A model generated the notes under the pieces. The model did not search any database, was not told where the DNA came from, and saw only the letters and a program-made list of their open reading frames with translations. Positions 24,083-30,692 of a stretch of 30,692 bases of DNA are shown piece after piece (position 1 is the first letter of the stretch; the number at the start of each line of letters is the position of its first letter). This DNA is from a virus, in IMG/VR virus record IMGVR_UViG_3300020411_002295, positions 1 to 30,692 of that record. The stretch is one strand, 5' to 3'. A program made the translations under genes and the position numbers.

Positions 24083-24765
24083 TATATTCATTACCTAGAT
24101 CCGGATCTTCAGCATTTCAAAATCAATTAGAAAAAAATCATGATTTGATTAATATAAGAGAATTTTTTAATTGGAATGCAACATGGAAGTGGTATCCAGG
24201 AGTTGGAATCAAAAAATATCCTGGTTTTTTAGATGGCAAATGTAATTTACCAAAAAACTTCGATGAGAGATTAACAATTTTAAAAACTGATCCGTTAATA
24301 AAATTAGAAGATATTGTAGTTAAACTTTTAACACATCATTTGAGCTGGACAGATAATTTTATTAAAACATTCAGAGATCAAAAAATTTATATATTGAATA
24401 GAAAAGATACATATAGACAGTTTCTTTCATGGATCGTTTCATTTGAAACAAAAATATATCATCAAACTATATTTGAGAATAATAAATCTTTGGATATGGA
24501 AAAAGAGTTTCCAGAAAAAATATTAGTGCCTCATGAAAAATTTACCATTTTCTATAAGTATTTCAAATGGTATGTTCAGGGTGTAAATATGTTTAAAATA
24601 TTTTTCAATAATGTTACAATCGTTCATTATGAAGACTTAGAGTTTGATGAAAACATAGAATATAAAAAATTTAATGTAGATTATGAAAAATGGTTTATCA
24701 ACACAAAAGAAATTAGAGAATTTACCAATGAAGTGGATCAATACAAATTTATGTTATTTGGGTGA
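24076..24765 (+). CDS. Sulfotransferase-like protein
   Basis: The 229 residues start directly with the PAPS-binding loop pattern LPRSGSSAF (P7-F14), corresponding to the 5'-phosphosulfate loop of the sulfotransferase/Stf0 P-loop fold. IYILNRKDTYRQFLSW matches the 3'-phosphate-binding region (Arg, then Ser). VTIVHYEDLEF matches the VxYEDL strand common in the family. The predicted reaction is transfer of sulfate from PAPS to a hydroxyl or amine, often on a glycan. Similar folds also occur in phage proteins with unproved activity. It overlaps the upstream fusion gene by 7 bases, and its last 38 bases overlap the next hydroxylase gene. Confidence 0.75.
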   Translation: MLIYSLPRSGSSAFQNQLEKNHDLINIREFFNWNATWKWYPGVGIKKYPGFLDGKCNLPKNFDERLTILKTDPLIKLEDIVVKLLTHHLSWTDNFIKTFRDQKIYILNRKDTYRQFLSWIVSFETKIYHQTIFENNKSLDMEKEFPEKILVPHEKFTIFYKYFKWYVQGVNMFKIFFNNVTIVHYEDLEFDENIEYKKFNVDYEKWFINTKEIREFTNEVDQYKFMLFG

Positions 24766-25357
24766 TATTGATAACTTTAAGTTATTAAAAGATGAATTTG
24801 ATAAAATATTGTCAGTTGAAAATATAGAATATAAAAATGATCAACTAGCATTACAAAAATCCAAAGATTGGGACGAAGAAAAATTTGGAAGAGAAGAATG
24901 GTGTTCTGTTGGTAAACCTTCTGATCTACCTGATAAGTATAAATCAAATGAGGAATTATTTAATGAAACAATTGATATTTTAAAAGGTACATATATTGAA
25001 CAATTAATAATTAAGTATAATATTTTTAAAACAAGATGTGCAATTTTGTCTCCCAAAAGTTGTTATACATGGCATTTTGATAATTGGCCTAGAATTCATT
25101 TTGTTATTGACTCGAACCCAAAATGTTTCTTTTTGTTTGGAGATCACAAAAAAGAAAATTTAGAACAAGGTAAGATTTATTTTACTGACACAACCGATCC
25201 TAACGGACATACTGCAATCAATGCGTCATGGTATCCTAGAATTCATATTTTTGGAAACATTAAAAGTTTTCAAGATAAAACATGGGAAATGACTGAAGAA
25301 AGAAAATTATTCAATGAAAAAGAAAAAGCTAAAGATATGCGGTTACTATACACCTAA
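24728..25357 (+). CDS. Aspartyl/asparaginyl beta-hydroxylase-like dioxygenase
   Basis: Start chosen at ATG 24728 (MKWINTNLCYLGD, 209 residues), which shortens the overlap with the sulfotransferase to 38 bases; ATG 24683 is in frame but would overlap by 83. Motifs of the Asp/Asn hydroxylase-type jelly roll are YTWHFDNWPRIHFVI (H116, D118, R122, H124), PKCFFLFGD, GKIYFTDTT and NGHTAINAS (H161), then PRIHIFG (R171). Metal (HxD...H) and 2-oxoglutarate (R) ligands are all present. The family hydroxylates carbons on peptides or small molecules with Fe(II), O2 and 2-oxoglutarate. Its substrate here is unknown. It overlaps the next gene by 44 bases. Confidence 0.75.
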   Translation: MKWINTNLCYLGDIDNFKLLKDEFDKILSVENIEYKNDQLALQKSKDWDEEKFGREEWCSVGKPSDLPDKYKSNEELFNETIDILKGTYIEQLIIKYNIFKTRCAILSPKSCYTWHFDNWPRIHFVIDSNPKCFFLFGDHKKENLEQGKIYFTDTTDPNGHTAINASWYPRIHIFGNIKSFQDKTWEMTEERKLFNEKEKAKDMRLLYT

Positions 25358-25952
25358 TTATGTTCAGTATCTAAAAACGTTTTTACAAACATATAAAGGC
25401 AAGGGTGATTTATGGTTACAACCAATTGAATCAATGACACGAGAATCTGCTACTTCTTCAAAGCCGTGGCAGTTCAAGAAATGTATCAATAAAGATGTAT
25501 ATGACTATTACATATTTTCAGATATTGATTTATTATTTCATCCAAATTTTTGTTTTACTGAATTGTGTAAAGAAGATTCTATTGGAGTAGTAATAAGAGA
25601 TCAATTTAATTATCCTCAAAGAAATGTAAATACTTCTATTATAACAGTTCCTCATTCTCTTTATTTTGACTTTATTGAACAATGGATAACTGAAGTTAAC
25701 AAAGAAGAAATAGATGGTATTTCAATCTTTGACGATGCTCCTACAGAAGTTAACAATCATTATTATTGGGATCAAGTATCCCTAAATCATGTATATAAAA
25801 AATTTAAATTTCATAATATACAAGAGAACATCTACTTGTCTCAGAAACTTACAGAAGATACTAAAATATTATCACCTCATGCTTATCGTTCAGAAATCAA
25901 ACAAAAGATGTATAAAGAATTATTAAATGAAATGTATAATCACTGGAAGTAA
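25314..25952 (+). CDS. Putative GT-A-type glycosyltransferase
   Basis: This 212-residue protein has an N-terminal strand (LKICGYYTPNYVQYLKTFL) and a DxD site in YYIFSDIDLLFHP (D70, D72). VVIRDQFNYPQRNVNTSII is an acceptor-side loop that resembles the TPINSS segment of the leftward glycosyltransferases. YYWDQVSLNHVY corresponds to the conserved D-Q-x-x-L/N helix seen in GT8-like enzymes, and LSPHAYRS contains a late His that may be the third metal ligand. It is more complete than the protein at 368-922. The reaction is inferred to be sugar transfer from a nucleotide-sugar. The overlap with the SDR gene is 26 bases. Confidence 0.62.
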   Translation: MKKKKLKICGYYTPNYVQYLKTFLQTYKGKGDLWLQPIESMTRESATSSKPWQFKKCINKDVYDYYIFSDIDLLFHPNFCFTELCKEDSIGVVIRDQFNYPQRNVNTSIITVPHSLYFDFIEQWITEVNKEEIDGISIFDDAPTEVNNHYYWDQVSLNHVYKKFKFHNIQENIYLSQKLTEDTKILSPHAYRSEIKQKMYKELLNEMYNHWK

Positions 25953-26436
25953 AGAAGGTATTGGAAAAGCAATCTTAGATACTTTATCTAATGATTATGA
26001 CGTTTATTGCCCTGATACAAGAATAGAAGATTTAAATTTAGATTTTTTATCTAATAATGACCTGTTTATTAATAATGCATTTAGTCATCAAAATCAATTT
26101 AGACAATGTGAATTAATATATGAGGCATATAATGTAGCTCCTTATCATCGTCAAATAGTTATAGGATCAATGACATCAGATTATACTAAACTTAAAGATA
26201 AAGAACCTCATATGTATTCAACAGCAAAATTGGCTGTAGAAGCTATGTCACATCAAATGTTTACAAAAGGAAAAAAATGTACATTAATAAAACCAGGATA
26301 TGTTAACACTAAAAGTGCAAAACATTCAAAAGAACCAAAGTTAGAAACAATTGATATAGCAGATATTATAAAGTATATTTTACATATTGATGATGAAATT
26401 ATAATAAAAGAAATATCACTAAAGAGGTTCAAATAA
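25927..26436 (+). CDS. Short-chain dehydrogenase/reductase, compact
   Basis: The 169 residues show the classical SDR marks: TGSKEGIG (residues 6-13, the NAD(P) glycine motif), INNAF near residue 50 (family NNAG), catalytic S81, YSTAK (Y97, K101) and IKPGYVNT. It is about 80 residues shorter than usual. The shortening falls in the helical loops between strands and at the C-terminus, while the catalytic residues are intact. The reaction would be NAD(P)-dependent oxidation or reduction of a hydroxyl or keto group, possibly on a sugar or polyol. This is the last gene of the long rightward run. It is followed after 23 bases by a convergent gene; no terminator hairpin is evident there. Confidence 0.8.
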   Translation: MKCIITGSKEGIGKAILDTLSNDYDVYCPDTRIEDLNLDFLSNNDLFINNAFSHQNQFRQCELIYEAYNVAPYHRQIVIGSMTSDYTKLKDKEPHMYSTAKLAVEAMSHQMFTKGKKCTLIKPGYVNTKSAKHSKEPKLETIDIADIIKYILHIDDEIIIKEISLKRFK

Positions 26437-26459
26437 AAAACTATAGAAATGGAGACTTA

Positions 26460-27128
26460 TTACCATCCCAATTCTTTTATTTTGGTTGGATCTGCACAAG
26501 TAATATCAGATTCACCTTCTACTTCTTTTATTTCCAACGATTTGTTGTATCCTATCTTTTTTAAAAATGCGGAGTTAGTAATTGGTGTTCCATGTCCTAT
26601 TTCATAAGTTTCTCCACCAACTCCCCTTTCAATCAGTATTTTAATTGCTCTACAAACATCATAAATGTGAGTAAAATCTCTTTTATGATCTGTTACATAT
26701 TTTAATTTATCATTCATAGCCATACCATATAACATATCACTCCTATAATTTTGTTCTCCCCATACAGTAAAAAATCTCATGATCACAACATTATCAGGAG
26801 CCATAAGTTCACAAGCATATTTTGACATTGAATATGGACTTTGTAATTGTTTTACTGATGAGGTTGATGCAAACAGTATTTTTGTATCTTTATAATGATC
26901 AAATATTCTTTTTGTTGCTTTTACATTATTGTCAAAATATGATTTTGGATGTTTATGTGATGCTCTTACACCAGTTGATGCTGCTAAATGTATTACACAA
27001 TCAACAGGTGGTAGAACACAAGTCATAATATTGTTGGGGTAATCTATACCATAGATATGATAATCTTTCAAATAGTTTACAAGGTTTGATCCTATAAAAC
27101 CTTTATCACCAGTAATTAATAATTCCAT
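26460..27128 (-). CDS. Compact NAD-dependent nucleotide-sugar epimerase/dehydratase
   Basis: This 222-residue extended-SDR protein has TGDKGFIGSNL (residues 6-16), CVIHLAAS, catalytic STSSV and YSMSK (Y99, K103), then MRFFTVWGE, RDFTHIYDVC and GETYEIGHG. This is the set of a UDP/dTDP-sugar epimerase or dehydratase. It is about 90 residues shorter than GalE-like enzymes, mainly between strand 2 and CVIHLAA and at the C-terminus, as often seen in phage versions. It would provide a modified nucleotide-sugar for the glycosyltransferases. Start ATG 27128 overlaps the stop of the upstream minus-strand gene (TGATG). Confidence 0.85.
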   Translation of the reverse strand: MELLITGDKGFIGSNLVNYLKDYHIYGIDYPNNIMTCVLPPVDCVIHLAASTGVRASHKHPKSYFDNNVKATKRIFDHYKDTKILFASTSSVKQLQSPYSMSKYACELMAPDNVVIMRFFTVWGEQNYRSDMLYGMAMNDKLKYVTDHKRDFTHIYDVCRAIKILIERGVGGETYEIGHGTPITNSAFLKKIGYNKSLEIKEVEGESDITCADPTKIKELGW

Positions 27129-27850
27129 CAGTAATTTTTAAAATGTTCATTAATCAAATCATAATTTATTTTTAAATTTTGTATTTTTTCCATATCAAAA
27201 ATATCTGAAATTTGTTTATACATTAATAAAGGATTTTTCCTATATGATGGATATCTATTAATATCATCATGATATTCTGGGCCTAATCCTTGGCCTGTAC
27301 ATAATATTGTTGTTAAATAATCTTTTCCAGGTTTTATTTTAAATAAAGCTACATTTATTTCAACTAAATATAAATTTGGATTTACTTTATCAAACTCAGT
27401 TACAGCAAGAGTATTTTCTAACTTTTGTTTTTCCAATCCAAATTTTTTAGATTCTTTAGTATCATTTACAATAAGGTATGTTTTTACATCTTCATTGTAA
27501 GTTCCGTACTTTTCTTCCAACATTTTTATTTTATGAATATAATTTTCATAATGAATATTATATAATTTAAATATTTTATTGAATTTATGTACTTCTTGTA
27601 AATAAAAATTATGCAAATGTATTTGTCTTATATGTTTATATTTTTCATCAAATGTATTTAAAGAATGCTCTAAAAGTTTCGCATTATCATTATGAGTTAA
27701 GGAATGCATTATTTGTAAAAAATTATCATCAACACACCAAAATGGATTCATAAAAATGCGTTGAACAAATTCCATAAAAGAACCATATTCTGGCCAAGAA
27801 AACAAAGAATAATCAATGTTTATCTTGTTTTCATCAATCTCAGTTGTCAT
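27128..27850 (-). CDS. Hypothetical protein
   Basis: Start at ATG 27850, five bases after AAGGA (27855-27859); a TTG just before it at 27853 is in frame but not needed. The 240 residues are alpha-helical in character, with many Lys, Glu, His and aromatic residues (MHSLTHNDN, IRQIHLHNFYLQEVHKF, YNIHYENYIHKIKMLEEKYG). The C-terminal half has LYLVEINVALFKIKPGKDY, then a Gly-rich GQGLGPEYHDDINRYP. No family is recognised, and there is no signal peptide or membrane helix. It is the first gene of a two-gene leftward operon with the epimerase, divergent from the neck genes. Confidence 0.7.
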   Translation of the reverse strand: MTTEIDENKINIDYSLFSWPEYGSFMEFVQRIFMNPFWCVDDNFLQIMHSLTHNDNAKLLEHSLNTFDEKYKHIRQIHLHNFYLQEVHKFNKIFKLYNIHYENYIHKIKMLEEKYGTYNEDVKTYLIVNDTKESKKFGLEKQKLENTLAVTEFDKVNPNLYLVEINVALFKIKPGKDYLTTILCTGQGLGPEYHDDINRYPSYRKNPLLMYKQISDIFDMEKIQNLKINYDLINEHFKNY

Positions 27851-27861
27851 CAATCCTTCCT

Positions 27862-27869
27862 TATAAATA
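27862..27869 (+). promoter_or_regulatory. T4-type late promoter (TATAAATA)
   Basis: TATAAATA is an exact match to the T4 late-promoter octamer recognised by the phage sigma factor gp55. It stands 41 bases before the ATG of the gp13 gene, in one of the few intergenic spaces of the window (27851-27910). It would start transcription of the rightward structural genes 13 and 14. The same spacer must also hold the promoter of the leftward gene at 27850. A TATAAT-like hexamer on the minus strand (27876-27871) is a weak candidate, but no -35 box accompanies it. Confidence 0.75.
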
Positions 27870-27910
27870 GATTATAGTATATATATTAACGCCTTAAAAT
27901 AGGATATTGT

Positions 27911-28657
27911 ATGTCAATGACACAACCCGCATCAAGAACAGAATTAAAAGAATATTGTTTGAGAGCATTGGGGAAACCAGTTATACAAATAAACGTTGAT
28001 GATGATCAACTTGAAGACAGAATAGAAGAAAGTCTTCAAATGTTTCAAGAGTTTCACGCAGATGCAACAATAAAAACATATCTAAAACATCAAATAACTC
28101 AAACAGACATAGACAATGAATATATCACAGTGTCAGAAGGTACAATTGGTATTATTAGAGTTTTTCCATTAGGTTCAGGCTCAGTCAAGAATATGTTTGA
28201 CGTTAGATATCAAATGTACTTAAATGATGTTTATGATTTAGCTAAAACGTCAGTAGTACCATATTATATGACTCAACAACATTTAGGTGTACTACAAGAA
28301 TTATTCAGTGGTAAACCAGGAATGAGATTTTCTAGACATCAAGATAGATTGTATGTTGATGTTGATTGGTCTAAAGAATTTGCAGTAGATGAATATCTAG
28401 TTGCTGAAGCTTTTCAATTAGTTGAACCAACAACATATACAGATGTTTATAATGATATGTGGTTAAAAAAATACACTACAGAGCTGTTTAGACAACAATG
28501 GGGATACAATTTAATCAAATATCAAGGAGTTCAATTACCTGGAGGAACAACACTTGATGGTAGAACTATACTTGATGAAGCAAAAACAAATCTTGAAGTT
28601 CTCAAAGATGAACTAGAAAACAAATATCAATATCCAGTTGATTTTGCAGTAGGATAA
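27911..28657 (+). CDS. gp13: T4 gp13-like neck protein
   Basis: The 248-residue protein begins MSMTQPASRTELKEYCLRAL, then GKPVIQINVDDDQLEDRIEE and FQEFHADAT. This N-terminal block is highly typical of gp13 neck proteins in marine T4-like phages. In T4, gp13 (309 residues) forms part of the neck complex that closes the filled head and joins it to the tail. It keeps YDVYDLAK-like and FQLVEPTTYTDVYNDMWLKKYTTELFRQQWGYNL segments of the family. Expression is likely late: a TATAAATA promoter lies 41 bases upstream and AGGA just before ATG 27911. It is followed after one base by gp14, the usual T4 order. Confidence 0.93.
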   Translation: MSMTQPASRTELKEYCLRALGKPVIQINVDDDQLEDRIEESLQMFQEFHADATIKTYLKHQITQTDIDNEYITVSEGTIGIIRVFPLGSGSVKNMFDVRYQMYLNDVYDLAKTSVVPYYMTQQHLGVLQELFSGKPGMRFSRHQDRLYVDVDWSKEFAVDEYLVAEAFQLVEPTTYTDVYNDMWLKKYTTELFRQQWGYNLIKYQGVQLPGGTTLDGRTILDEAKTNLEVLKDELENKYQYPVDFAVG

Positions 28658-28658
28658 T

Positions 28659-30692
28659 ATGGCAGTATCTACTTACTTTCAGCAAACAGATTCAATATTA
28701 GAACAAGAATTAGTTAATGATTTAGTTGAAGAATCTATTCAAATACATGGCATAGATGTTAGTTATATGCCCAGAACCTTAGTTGCAACAGATAATCTTT
28801 ATGCAGAAGATGTTGCATCAAAATTTACAAGTGCTCATTCTGTTGAGATGTATGTGGAATCGATTGATGGTTTTGGTGGTGAAGGAGATATAATAGGACA
28901 ATTTGGTGTTGAAATAAGAGATCAATTAATACTTACAGTATCACAAAGAAGATGGTCAGATTTAGATATTGAAGGTAGACAAAGACCATTTGAAGGTGAT
29001 TTAATTTATTTTCCATTGAATGATAGATTATTTGAAATTAGATTTGTTGAGCATGAAAAAGTATTTTATCAGTTAGGAAATTTACCACTATACACACTTA
29101 CTTGTGAATTGTTTGAATATAGTCATGAAGACATTGATACTGGTATCGCGGCAATTGATGATATAGAAAATGATTACGGATATGCGAAAGATATTGTATT
29201 TGTGAGGGGTAGTGGAAATTATCAAGTGGATGAGATAGTTACTAATAGTACAACTTCAGCAAAAGTTCTTTCATGGAATTATAGTACAAGAACACTTAGA
29301 ATTGGAAACATTACTGGACCAATTATTACTAATCAATTTTTTACGGGATCTTCAAGTGGTGCTTCATGGTCAATGGCAGAAGCTGATGTTGTCATACAAG
29401 ACCAAAATGTTTCTGACGGTATAAGTTTTGCGGGTGATTCTTCGACTTCACCAAGTACAGACGTTTATACAAAAATTGATGAAGGAACAACTTATAATCT
29501 ACCTTTTGATGATATGTATGTTAGATATGGTGATGGTGTTTTTGTTGCAGCAACACATGAAAAAATATGGTCATCAACTGATGGTAGTAGTTGGACATTA
29601 AGACAAACCTTAGAAGAAACAGTCACTGGATCTGCAGGATCACACGCTTTATCATCATATGTTTTAGGTTCAATTGGAGCAACAGATGAAAGATTGCATT
29701 ATGATGGAAGTGATTTTTATTTTGTAAATAGAAATCAAATTTTAAGATCTAATGATGGTATAGGATGGTCAGAAATTTTAGATTTAACAAATTTACAATA
29801 TACTGATGGAATTATTAGTAATGGTGGTGGTAAACTAATGGCATTTGGAATGTTAGGTACTATAAGATACTCAACTGATTATGGTCAAAATTGGACAGGT
29901 GGTATTTACAATATGGGAGGAAGTTATCTTAACAATGTTTTTAGAACAGGATTTTATTGGAACAATCAAGGTACTGATACTTGGGTATTAGTTTCTTATC
30001 AAATGTTAAGTTCACCTGGTACTCGTGGAACAAATATGATTCATGTTTCTACAGATCATGGATCAACATGGACACATTATTCTGATAAATTTGGTTCTGC
30101 AACAGATTATGTAATAATTAGATCAATAACATATACTGGTTCTAAATGGATAGCAGTAGGTTATGAAAATACTTCTACTGGTTTATATGATGATGCTATG
30201 AAAACTGGAAATCCATCTAGTACTGATAATCAAGGTGTAATATTTGTTAGTGATTCTCTTAATGGTACTTGGAATAAACAAACTTTACCAACTGGTGTAG
30301 ATGCAACAAGTCTATTTTATGATGTTAGACATTTCTCAGTAGAAAATTCAGTATACACATTTGTCTTAGGTACTGGATTGGTTCTCTTTACTAAAGACCA
30401 TGGTACTACATGGGCAGTTCTAGAAAATAATACAAACATTAGTGAGTCAGTAGCATTAAGAAGTATAGCATGGGATAAAGTAACTGGTGCAACAGGTAAA
30501 CTTATACTTGGTGGTAGTAATAATTATATTTCTTCTCCAATATTTACTCCCGCACATATTGTTCCTGGTAGTACAATATATGCAGCAATTCCACCAGCAC
30601 CAAATACGAATATTATTGTTACTGATACACAAGCAAATAATTTCACAATTCAAAGTGAAAGTGATTCTATATTTGATTTCTCAGATAGAGAT
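28659..30692 (+). CDS. gp14: T4 gp14-like neck protein with large Asp-box insert, C-terminus beyond window
   Basis: ATG 28659 (AGGA four to five bases before it) opens a frame of 678 codons with no stop to the window edge. Residues 1-175 are gp14-like: MAVSTYFQ, EESIQIHGIDVSYMPRT, EMYVES, FGVEIRDQLILTVSQRRW and YTLTCELFEYSHEDIDTGI. T4 gp14 is 256 residues, so this protein is at least 2.6 times longer. The extra part has a small Gly/Ser/Thr-rich beta module (about 179-240), then six Asp-box repeats (about 305-586) predicting a sialidase-like beta-propeller. The final residues (IQSESDSIFDFSDRD) look like the resumption of the gp14 C-terminal tail, so the propeller is an internal insertion. In T4 the gp13-gp14 complex forms the neck; here an added surface or carbohydrate-binding module is inferred. 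Confidence 0.88.
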   Translation, partial: MAVSTYFQQTDSILEQELVNDLVEESIQIHGIDVSYMPRTLVATDNLYAEDVASKFTSAHSVEMYVESIDGFGGEGDIIGQFGVEIRDQLILTVSQRRWSDLDIEGRQRPFEGDLIYFPLNDRLFEIRFVEHEKVFYQLGNLPLYTLTCELFEYSHEDIDTGIAAIDDIENDYGYAKDIVFVRGSGNYQVDEIVTNSTTSAKVLSWNYSTRTLRIGNITGPIITNQFFTGSSSGASWSMAEADVVIQDQNVSDGISFAGDSSTSPSTDVYTKIDEGTTYNLPFDDMYVRYGDGVFVAATHEKIWSSTDGSSWTLRQTLEETVTGSAGSHALSSYVLGSIGATDERLHYDGSDFYFVNRNQILRSNDGIGWSEILDLTNLQYTDGIISNGGGKLMAFGMLGTIRYSTDYGQNWTGGIYNMGGSYLNNVFRTGFYWNNQGTDTWVLVSYQMLSSPGTRGTNMIHVSTDHGSTWTHYSDKFGSATDYVIIRSITYTGSKWIAVGYENTSTGLYDDAMKTGNPSSTDNQGVIFVSDSLNGTWNKQTLPTGVDATSLFYDVRHFSVENSVYTFVLGTGLVLFTKDHGTTWAVLENNTNISESVALRSIAWDKVTGATGKLILGGSNNYISSPIFTPAHIVPGSTIYAAIPPAPNTNIIVTDTQANNFTIQSESDSIFDFSDRD
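29571..30416 (+). repeat. Six Asp-box (BNR) repeats inside gp14
   Basis: The translated frame contains STDGSSW (306-312), SNDGIGW (364-370), STDYGQNW (405-412), STDHGSTW (464-471), a degenerate SDSLNGTW (531-538) and TKDHGTTW (578-585). These match the SxDxGxxW consensus of the hairpin between blades in sialidases and related beta-propellers. The spacing of 41 to 67 residues suits one hairpin per blade. The repeats are clear only at protein level; the DNA copies are diverged, so the array is old. Confidence 0.75.

Noticed and set aside
26437-26459. Possible bidirectional terminator between convergent genes
   Set aside because: No stem-loop with a T run can be built in these 23 bases.
27871-27876. 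TATAAT on the minus strand as a host-type promoter for the gene at 27850
   Set aside because: No acceptable -35 hexamer 16-18 bases upstream; kept only as a note with the late promoter.
30456-30653. Antisense Cys/Ile/Asn-rich ORF near the right edge
   Set aside because: Its composition is what the Gly/Ser/Thr-rich sense frame of gp14 gives when read backwards.
1-30692. tRNA genes, CRISPR arrays, insertion sequences, integrase or att sites
   Set aside because: Intergenic spaces are too short for tRNAs or arrays and no transposase or integrase motifs were seen.

Overview
The window looks like part of the genome of a T4-like marine myovirus with a low-GC host. I estimate about 28% GC by eye, consistent with a SAR11 or low-GC picocyanobacterial host, but nothing here decides the host. 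The phage assignment rests on the right end: a T4 gp13-type neck protein (27911-28657), a gp14-type neck protein directly after it (28659 to the window edge), and an exact T4-type late promoter octamer TATAAATA at 27862-27869. The rest is a very compact accessory island in which nearly every gene overlaps its neighbour by 1 to 50 bases. No tRNA, CRISPR array, transposase or integrase was seen. No gene-free stretch longer than about 60 bases remains once a 41-codon ORF at 6179-6304 is counted.

Layout. (1) 1-2931, minus strand: three GT-A-like putative glycosyltransferases (one cut by the window edge) and two related SAM-methyltransferase-like proteins. (2) 2930-15427, plus strand: carbamoyltransferase, radical SAM enzyme, SGNH hydrolase, small Lys-rich ORF, two more SGNH hydrolases, radical SAM, TagD-like cytidylyltransferase, nitroreductase, three radical SAM genes, a NeuA-like cytidylyltransferase and an unknown protein. 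(3) 15411-16613, minus strand: one radical SAM gene, inverted relative to both sides. (4) 16615-26436, plus strand: more radical SAM genes (one split in two), a kinase-like protein, an unknown protein, a second nitroreductase, a dioxygenase-acetyltransferase fusion, a sulfotransferase-like protein, a second hydroxylase, a glycosyltransferase-like protein and a short SDR. (5) 26460-27850, minus strand: a compact NAD-sugar epimerase and an unknown protein. (6) 27911 to the end, plus strand: neck genes 13 and 14.

The striking content is ten radical SAM enzymes in about 17 kb, all with an intact CxxxCxxC. They fall into three visible subfamilies. A (five genes) has an N-terminal CxxPW/CC/CxxC 'twitch'-like domain and a shared IRYPxKW motif. 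B (three genes, one split) has cysteines at exactly 18/22/25, a CGxLGDP-type motif in place of GGEP and a C-terminal PCC auxiliary-cluster motif. C (two genes) has WxxGRxCNYxCxYC. They are interleaved with enzymes that activate (CTP transferases), transfer (GT-like), reduce or oxidise (nitroreductases, SDR, epimerase, hydroxylases) and decorate (carbamoyl, sulfo, acetyl, acyl-ester hydrolysis) small groups. My inference is a virus-encoded pathway that builds or remodels an unusual glycan or glycolipid, or a modified surface polymer, on the infected cell or virion. A peptide substrate is not excluded. The gp14 homologue at the right end carries a large insert with six Asp-box (BNR) repeats, so it is a neck protein with a predicted beta-propeller.
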